NCBI RefSeq assembly: GCF_002835735.1
Contig: NZ_PISD01000031.1
Span: 39,067 to 103,066 of the forward strand
From: Cytobacillus horneckiae
GTDB lineage: Bacteria; Bacillota; Bacilli; Bacillales; Cytobacillaceae
Direction of reading: 5' to 3'
Length of the DNA: 64,000 bases
The notes under the pieces were generated by a model. That model saw nothing but the letters and a program-made list of their open reading frames with translations. It had not been told where the DNA came from and made no database searches. The first letter of the stretch is position 1; each line of letters begins with the position of its first letter. Made by a program: the position numbers and the translations under genes. Positions 50,903 to 57,900 of the stretch are shown here, piece after piece.

Positions 50903-52180
50903 ATGGATATTAATGATGAAATTATAAAGCAATATCTAAGATTACTAAGACAACAGCAACAAGCAAAGAAAATTTATCAAGATTATTATGAGGGTAAATT
51001 CGATATCTTAAAAAATTATGCTTATAACGATTCACGGAGCAATATTAAAGTAGTTATTAACTATTTTAGAAAATTTGTTCATGATGAGGTGGCATATGCT
51101 TTAGGGAATAGGCCTGCATATATATCAATGGATGATGACCTAAAAGCTCTTGAATTAGTTGATGAACACTTTTCAAAATGGATTAGGGTTCATAATCAAA
51201 GGTTAGTTTTAGAAGGCCTAAAATTTGGAGAGTCGTATGAGGTTAAATACACTGATAATCTTTCTTTTAAATGTGGTGTTTTAACTCCAATAAATACCCT
51301 AGTAGTTGAAAGAGGAAACGTTGAAAAGAAAGTTGAATTAGCTCTTCATGAATATCCAGAAGGCATATTTGATCAAAAAAATAAGCTGGATGTTTACTAT
51401 AAAAATATGGTTTATACATATCATTTGGTATCTGATGAAAAAATTATTTTTGAATCCAAAAGAAGAATCAATTTTAAAACTCCACCTATTACAGTGTATT
51501 CCCCTAACCTTGATAGAACAAGTATGCTTGATGATATTAAATCTGCCAATGATGCCTTTTGTAATACTTTGTCTGATTTAGTTAATGAAGTTTCTGATTT
51601 TAGACAAGCATTAATTAAAGTTACTGGTGGAGAATTAGATGATGAAGACATACCTAATATGAAGAAAAAAGGTGTAATTAATGCTCCTGCGGGTGTCACT
51701 GTTGATTATTTAATCAAAAATTTTAATGATACATTTGTTCAAAACTTATTAAATACTTTAGAAGATAAAATTTATAAGGCAGCTAGTCATATGGATACTA
51801 ATCAACCACTTCAAAGCAATTTATCAGGGAGTGCCCTTAGAAGTCGTTTAATTAGTCTCGAGAACAAGTGTATTATTTTACAAAGTCAATTGGAGACTAT
51901 TGATAAAAGTAGATTGAAAGATTTCTTTGAATTTGTATATAAAAAGACTAGGGAGAAATTTTCATATAATAAAATTAAACTCCGGCTGAGCATGAATATC
52001 CCTGTCGATATAACTTCATTGGCGGATAGTTTTTCTAAGTTGAAAGAAATAGTACCACAAGAAACTTTATTAGCTCAGATTCCTTTTGTTGAAAATCCTG
52101 CAGCTGAATTGGAGAAATGGTTTAAAGAGCAAGAAAGAAAAGCAAAAATAGGTAAGGTTTTAACAGAAGCGGATAATTAA
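50903..52180 (+). CDS. Phage portal protein (SPP1 gp6-like)
   Basis: The 425-residue protein begins with a helical N-terminus (QYLRLLRQQQQAKKIYQDYYEGK). It contains IKVVINYFRKFVHDEVAYALGNRP, SNLSGSALRSRLISLENKC and FFEFVYKKTREKF, the pattern of SPP1-type portals. It forms the dodecameric DNA gate at the capsid vertex. AGGAGGTG precedes the ATG. It is located between terminase and scaffold, as expected. Confidence 0.9.
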   Translation: MDINDEIIKQYLRLLRQQQQAKKIYQDYYEGKFDILKNYAYNDSRSNIKVVINYFRKFVHDEVAYALGNRPAYISMDDDLKALELVDEHFSKWIRVHNQRLVLEGLKFGESYEVKYTDNLSFKCGVLTPINTLVVERGNVEKKVELALHEYPEGIFDQKNKLDVYYKNMVYTYHLVSDEKIIFESKRRINFKTPPITVYSPNLDRTSMLDDIKSANDAFCNTLSDLVNEVSDFRQALIKVTGGELDDEDIPNMKKKGVINAPAGVTVDYLIKNFNDTFVQNLLNTLEDKIYKAASHMDTNQPLQSNLSGSALRSRLISLENKCIILQSQLETIDKSRLKDFFEFVYKKTREKFSYNKIKLRLSMNIPVDITSLADSFSKLKEIVPQETLLAQIPFVENPAAELEKWFKEQERKAKIGKVLTEADN

Positions 52181-52262
52181 ATTTTATCGGCTTTTTTATT
52201 ATATAAATTTAATTGCACTACTAGGGCTTATTGACTTGGAGGGGCATAGGAGGACGAAGGAA

Positions 52263-52850
52263 ATGGAACTAAAAGATATTCAAGCATTTTTAGAAACAAA
52301 TAAGGATGATCAAACAGTAAAAGAGTATCTTCAGGGGTTGAAATCACCAACACTTGAAGGGGTTCAGGCTTTTGTTAATTCTAATGATGATGCAAAAAAG
52401 TGGCTTTCATCAGAAAAAGATAAGCATTTTGATAAAGGCTTAAATACATGGATGGAAAAAACTTTTCCTCAAAAATTAGAGGAAGAAATTAAGAAACGCT
52501 ATCCAGATGAGACACCAGAACAAAAACGTATCAGAGAATTAGAAATGAAATGGGAAGAAGAAGCAAGAAAATCAAAAGTTGCAGAAGTGAAACTCAAAGC
52601 TCAAAGTGTAGCTAATGAGAAGAAGCTTCCACTTTCTATTGTGGATTTAGTGGTTTCAGATGATGAAGCAAAGACATTGGACTATTTAACTAAGTTTGAA
52701 GAAGCTATGCAATCCTATGTTCAAACTGAAGTTGAAAGTAGATTAAACGATGGGGATTATATTCCGCCAAGCGGTGGTAGTGGATCGCCTGATTTAGGCA
52801 GTCTTTCTGCTTCACAATTAATTAGTCAAGGGTTTACACAAACAAAATAA
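52263..52850 (+). CDS. Phage scaffolding protein
   Basis: The ATG at 52263 follows AGGAGG, giving 195 aa. The protein is acidic and helical: ELKDIQAFLETNKDDQTVKEYLQGL, DKHFDKGLNTWMEKTFPQKLEEEIKKRYPDETPEQKRIRELE. The C-terminus is Gly/Ser-rich. This is the DUF4355-like scaffold pattern seen before major capsid genes. It directs prohead assembly and leaves before packaging. Confidence 0.85.
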   Translation: MELKDIQAFLETNKDDQTVKEYLQGLKSPTLEGVQAFVNSNDDAKKWLSSEKDKHFDKGLNTWMEKTFPQKLEEEIKKRYPDETPEQKRIRELEMKWEEEARKSKVAEVKLKAQSVANEKKLPLSIVDLVVSDDEAKTLDYLTKFEEAMQSYVQTEVESRLNDGDYIPPSGGSGSPDLGSLSASQLISQGFTQTK

Positions 52851-52877
52851 AATTTTTAAAGGATAAGGTGAACAATT

Positions 52878-53810
52878 ATGGCAATTACATTATTAGAATC
52901 AGCAAAACTATCTCAAAATAAATTAAAACGTGGGGTTATGGAGACTTATGTATTAAATGCTCCAGTACTTCAAAAGCTTCCTTTTATGGGGATTGAAGGA
53001 AACGCTTATACGTATAACGAAGAAAAAGAATTACCTGGTATCGCTTTTCGTTCAGTTAATGAAGGATATGAAGAATCTACTGGGACTGTCAATCCAAAAA
53101 GTGAATCCCTAGTAATCATGGGTGGAGATGCAGACACAGATAAATTTATTCAAAAGACTCGTAGTAATTTTAATGATCAAAGAGCAATTCAAACTACAAT
53201 GAAAGTCAAAGCACTTGCTTATAAGTTTCAAGATACTTTCTTTAATGGTGATACTGCAGTTGATCCAAAATCATTTGATGGACTTAAAAAGCGATTAACT
53301 GGTAAACAAGTAATTTCTGCTGCAGATAACGGATTCCAGTTAGATTCACAAGACAAAGGAGCTATGTATGCTTTCATGGAAATCATGGATGAATTTATCG
53401 GCTCTGTTCAAGGTAAAGCAGATGCTCTTTATATGGATTCAAAAACTTTAACTAAAGTAAAATCAATTGCCCGTCAATTAGGTTATGATGAAAAAGCATT
53501 GGACGGCTTTGGTAAATCAGTATTTGCTTATGATGGGATTCCATTTTTCGATGCAGGTGAAAAACCAAATGGTACAAAAATTATCGGTCACGATGAATCT
53601 CAGGGTACATCTGCTAATACTACTTCTATTTATGCTGTTAAATTCGGTGCAGATGAGTATGTATCTGGTTTAACCAATGGTGGTGTACAAGTATATGACT
53701 TAGGAGAGCTTCAAGAAAAGCCTTCATACCGTACTCGTATTGAATTCTATACAGGTGTTGGTATCTTCAATGGTAAGGCAGCTGCAAGACTAAAAGGGCT
53801 AATTGTCTAA
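52878..53810 (+). CDS. Major capsid protein (HK97 fold)
   Basis: The 310-residue protein begins MAITLLESAKLSQNKLKRGVMETYVL and contains LPFMGIEGNAYTYNEEKELPGIAFRSVNEGYEESTGTV, FQDTFFNGDTAVDPKSFDGLKKRL, FAYDGIPFFDAG and YRTRIEFYTGVGIFNGKAAARLKGLIV. The last segment is typical of HK97-fold capsids of SPbeta- and SPP1-type phages. It follows the scaffold gene by 28 bp and has AAAGGATAAGGTG before the ATG. No sign of an N-terminal delta domain is seen. Confidence 0.92.
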   Translation: MAITLLESAKLSQNKLKRGVMETYVLNAPVLQKLPFMGIEGNAYTYNEEKELPGIAFRSVNEGYEESTGTVNPKSESLVIMGGDADTDKFIQKTRSNFNDQRAIQTTMKVKALAYKFQDTFFNGDTAVDPKSFDGLKKRLTGKQVISAADNGFQLDSQDKGAMYAFMEIMDEFIGSVQGKADALYMDSKTLTKVKSIARQLGYDEKALDGFGKSVFAYDGIPFFDAGEKPNGTKIIGHDESQGTSANTTSIYAVKFGADEYVSGLTNGGVQVYDLGELQEKPSYRTRIEFYTGVGIFNGKAAARLKGLIV

Positions 53811-53823
53811 TATTAGACTATTA

Positions 53824-53864
53824 AAATTTAAAGGAGGGTGAATAATTCATCCTCCTTTAAATTT
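53824..53864 (+). terminator. Near-perfect hairpin after the capsid gene (attenuator)
   Basis: AAATTTAAAGGAGGGTGAA pairs with TTCATCCTCCTTTAAATTT with one mismatch around TAA. It contains an AGGAGG sequence sequestered in the stem. It lies between the capsid stop and the next gene and probably sets capsid to connector stoichiometry. Confidence 0.75.
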
Positions 53865-53877
53865 GAAGGGAGAAATT

Positions 53878-54183
53878 ATGTATAAAATTAAAACACCTAG
53901 TAATTTGTATAATGGCATTACTTCTGGAATCCAATTTAAAAATGGTATTGGGTTAACTAATGAAGAATCAGTCAAAAATGTCTTAATTCATGATTTTAAT
54001 TACACTCTAATTGAAGGAGAAAAGGAAACTCAAGATGACGACATACAACTATCTCAAGATGTCGATAAGTATCATAAGGGTAGCGGCTATTATGAGTTTC
54101 CAAATGGTGAAACAATTAGAGGTAAAGAAAAAGCTCAAGAATATTTACTAGCTTTAAAAGATGAAGAAGGCGGACAGCAATGA
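53878..54183 (+). CDS. Head-associated hypothetical protein, 101 aa
   Basis: The ATG at 53878 follows TTGAAGGGAG. The protein carries YKIKTPSNLYNGITSGIQFKNGIGLTNEESVKNVLI and GSGYYEFPNGETIRGKEKAQEYL, read as small beta motifs. It is located where decoration or adaptor genes lie, overlapping the connector gene by 4 bp. Function is not determined. Confidence 0.65.
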   Translation: MYKIKTPSNLYNGITSGIQFKNGIGLTNEESVKNVLIHDFNYTLIEGEKETQDDDIQLSQDVDKYHKGSGYYEFPNGETIRGKEKAQEYLLALKDEEGGQQ

Positions 54184-54479
54184 ATGTAAAAGATAAATTA
54201 TTATTATTGCTTAATTTGAAAAATGACGAGAACTTGTCACAGAAAATAGACATTTTACTGGATGATGCAAAAAGTTTTATTCTAAACCATTGTTGGTTAG
54301 ATGAAATACCTTCATCATTAGATTCTGTACTTGTAAAGATGGTTATTTTTGATTATCAGAAACTAGATAATGAGAGTATTAAATCAAGAACTGAAGGTGA
54401 TTTGTCAGAAAGCTATATGACTTCTTATCCAGAGAATATAATGAGCCAGCTCAACGCAAAGAGAAGGATAAAAGTATAA
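54180..54479 (+). CDS. Head-tail connector protein (gp6-like)
   Basis: The 99-residue, all-helical protein has LDDAKSFILNHCWLDEIPSSLDSVLVKMVIFDYQK and RTEGDLSESYM. This matches the DUF3199/gp6-type head-tail adaptor that forms a ring under the portal. It overlaps the previous gene by 4 bp and abuts the next gene with no gap, so it is coupled. Confidence 0.8.
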   Translation: MNVKDKLLLLLNLKNDENLSQKIDILLDDAKSFILNHCWLDEIPSSLDSVLVKMVIFDYQKLDNESIKSRTEGDLSESYMTSYPENIMSQLNAKRRIKV

Positions 54480-54812
54480 ATGAAAAAAGATAAAACTGGA
54501 TATATTTATACTCAAGTGGTTTTAAGGGATGAAGAAGGTAATGTAATAACAGATGATTATGGACGACCTGTAATGGATTACATCCCTAATATTCCATTCA
54601 TAATAAGAAGTTGGCAACCGTATAGTCCACAAATGGCAAGTGACAGATATGCAATTCGAGTTCCAGAAGTGAATTATCGATTCTTTTCTGATCCAGATGA
54701 TAGGCTAGATTTTAAAGTCCGATTTAGCTTCCGAGGAAATGATTATAGAATTGAATATCCTCTTAAATATGAAAGGCATTATGAAATACTAATTACAGAG
54801 TTGAAAAAATAA
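54480..54812 (+). CDS. Head closure-like protein
   Basis: The 110-residue beta-rich protein (MDYIPNIPFIIRSWQPYSPQMASDRYAIRV, FRGNDYRIEYPLKYERHYEI) lies directly behind the connector. This position belongs to head closure or neck proteins. It starts at the nucleotide following the previous stop. The role is inferred from order. Confidence 0.6.
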   Translation: MKKDKTGYIYTQVVLRDEEGNVITDDYGRPVMDYIPNIPFIIRSWQPYSPQMASDRYAIRVPEVNYRFFSDPDDRLDFKVRFSFRGNDYRIEYPLKYERHYEILITELKK

Positions 54813-54912
54813 TATGGCTAGTAACTTTATTGTACTAGCCATAAGAACATATCAAAATACCCTAAAGAAGTGAGCATTAATATGTTCTTTTCTTTAGGGT
54901 ATTTTTTTTACA
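54813..54912 (+). terminator. Multi-stem terminator/attenuator before the tape measure gene
   Basis: Hairpin 1 is TATGGCTAGTA/TACTAGCCATA (54813-54843). Stem A is AAGAACATAT (54843-54852) with ATATGTTCTT (54880-54889). Stem B is AAAATACCCTAAAGAA (54854-54869) with TTCTTTAGGGTATTTT (54890-54905), followed by T residues. Stems A and B interleave. Stem B plus the T run is a canonical terminator, and stem A can act as an alternative or as a pseudoknot. Confidence 0.8.
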
Positions 54913-54931
54913 TTTTAAAGGAGTGATTATA

Positions 54932-57900
54932 TTGAGTAATCCATTATCAATTAAAATTATAGGAAAGTTAGACCAACAACAAACAGTTAAGATTATGCAA
55001 AAACAATTAAATAAAATTGGTACTGACTTGAAGATAAATATTGGCATAGATGAAAAACAGGTAGCTAAATTAAGTCAACAAGTCCAACAGATGCAACGTC
55101 AAATCAATGGTAAGCAAGTTAGCATTGTTGGAGATAAAGAAGTTAAAAAAGTAAGAGAAATCTATACATCATTGGATAGAGCAGTTGATAAGTATAGTAA
55201 ACTTGGATCAGTAAAAGTAGACAAATCTTTTAATCCAGTCACAAGGGATTTAGAAAAATTCAATTTAACAATTTCTCGTGCTAATGGCCAAGTCGAAAAG
55301 CTAAAATTTGAGTTAGATAAACTTCGTAATATTCATGGTACAAATGGTTTTGCTCTTGTTGGAAGAAGCACTACTGATAATTCTGCAGCAATTAGAGAGC
55401 GTCAATTACAGACTGAGCAAAATATCAATACTCAAATTAGCAGACAGAATCAGCAAATGAAACACCAATTGGCAATGTTTAAGGAACAAGCTAAACTGGA
55501 TGCTAAGAATTTAACGAGAAGGTACGGTAATAGTTCTAATTTTGACCAAACTGGTATAAATAGCTGGTTAAACTCCGTTAACAGCCTCAATTCAAATACC
55601 CCTAACCTAAATCACCAAATGGATAGGTTAAGAATGCAGTTTAGAAATATCAACTCTGACGCAAGAGATGCTCAAGGTATGGTCAGAAACTTTGGTGGCA
55701 CATTAGAGAATGCATTCGTCCGTATGCCTGTATATGCTGCAGCTGCAACAGCATTATTTTTACCATTTCAAGCGATTAACAGTTTAATTGATACTCTTTA
55801 TGTGTTGGATGAAAGGTTAGTATCAATTAATAAGGTTCTAGAAGACGGTAACATTGTCCAGATATTTGAACAGGCTGATAGAGCGGCTATGAAATTCGGT
55901 CAAACAATAGACAGTGTTCTAGAATCGTATGGAGAAATTGCAAAATTAGGCTTTAACGAACAAGAAGCAAATTTCCTCAACGACCAATCAATGTTACTGA
56001 AAACTGTAGGTGAATTTCAGTCTAACGCAGATGCAGCAAACTCGCTGGTAGCAATTTACAGGCAATTTAAATTGGAATTGGAAGATGTTTCTAAGGTAGT
56101 AGATTCACTAAATGAAGTCTCCAATAAATCAGGAGCCGATACAGTAGGCTTAAGCCAAGCCTTATCTAAAGCTTCATCCTCAGCTAAAGTTGCAGGCATG
56201 ACGTTTGATGAATTAGTGGGTTCAGCATCAACAGTACAAGAAACTTTGAAAATTTCAGGTAATGAAGCAGGTACGTTCCTTAAAACTTTATCTAGTAGAT
56301 TTTTACGAGAAAGAACGCAAAGTGCTTTAGAAGGTATTGGTATTCAAACTAAAACTGCGTCAGGAGAATTAAGGTCATTAACAGATGTAATGCAGGACTT
56401 AGGAGCACAATGGGAAAATTTCGATAGTCAAACACAAAATGCTATCGCCAGTCAATTGGGTGGAGGATGGCATGTATCAAAGACTATTGCATTAATCGAA
56501 AATCAAGATCGTGCACTTCGAAACACTGAAGTGTCAATGAATAGCTATGGGTCGGCTACAAGGGAATTAGAAACCTTCCAAGAAGGCTTACAATTCCAAA
56601 CCAATGAGATGATAGCTAGTCTTCAAAACTTAGCAATGGTAATTGGTGAAACTGGTGCTAGAGGTGCAATTGTAAAGTTTTTAGAAGCAGTAACATTTAT
56701 GGTTCGTGGTTTTACGGATCTGACTGAAGCAACAGACGGATGGAATATTAAACTTCCTATATTAGCAGCTGGGTTATATGGTCTAGTTAAAGTGTTTGGT
56801 CTGCTTACTACAGTCGCTAAAGGCGCAAAATTATCTCTAGGGTGGATTGGTGCTGGTTTAGTTGCAGTTGAAATGATTGGTAGTGCTATTGCTGGTGTAT
56901 CTAAAGCTAATCTAGAAACAGCGCAAACCCTTACTGAATCTGGTCAAAAACATTTAGATAATGCTTCAAGACTTGAGCATTTAGCTCAGAAATACAAAGA
57001 GTTAAAACCTCAAATTCATGAAAATGCTGAGGCGAATGAAGAATATAAAAATGTCTTAGATGAGATTCATGAAATTGCTCCTCAGGTTACAGAAGTCACA
57101 GGGAAATATGGCGAGGTCATCGATGTTAATAAGGACAAGCTAAGTGATTATATCGGTGTCATCAAAGAAATGTCTAAGGAACAACTTAATAACGCTAGTC
57201 TATTATTATCTAACTCTTTGTTAACAGCACAAAATGATTTAGAAGAATTAACTAAAAAACAATCAAAGCTTTCGAAAGACATGCAAGGAGACTTTGATTT
57301 TGTAAATGAGATGAATAAGAAATATGAGGTTACAGGAGTCCAATCATTTGCAGAAAAAGTCCTTGATGCTCAAGAAAGATTAGGATTATTCAATGAAGAT
57401 TATAAGAAAATGGCTAATGAATTTGGTCAATATAATAACATTTTTACTATTGGTGGCAAAGATTTAGACAAATATACTGAAATAATGACTAAGGTTCAAA
57501 ATAAAGAAGCCGAAGTTACAGATATTAAGAACCGTCAAAAAGCTATCGAAGATATGACTGAAAGCCTTAAAAATGGAGCATCTGCCTACGGTCAATACGA
57601 TGGAGCATTAAATAATACTTCTGGTAAATTTGGCGACTTATCAAATACTTTAGATTACAGTGCTGATGGAATAGATGGGTTTGGGGATGCTTTAGGAGGC
57701 GCTACTGAAGGTGTAGACCAATTAGCTAAAACTTATGATGATGCCATTGCTAATATTGAGGTATTGAATGGGGTAATTAATGAGTTAAATGATAAACATC
57801 AAGTATCTGCTGGAACTATTAGTACATTAATGCAAAAATATCCTGAGTTACTTGCTTACCTTAATGATGAAACTAAGCTTCGCCAAGAGGTGGCGAAACG

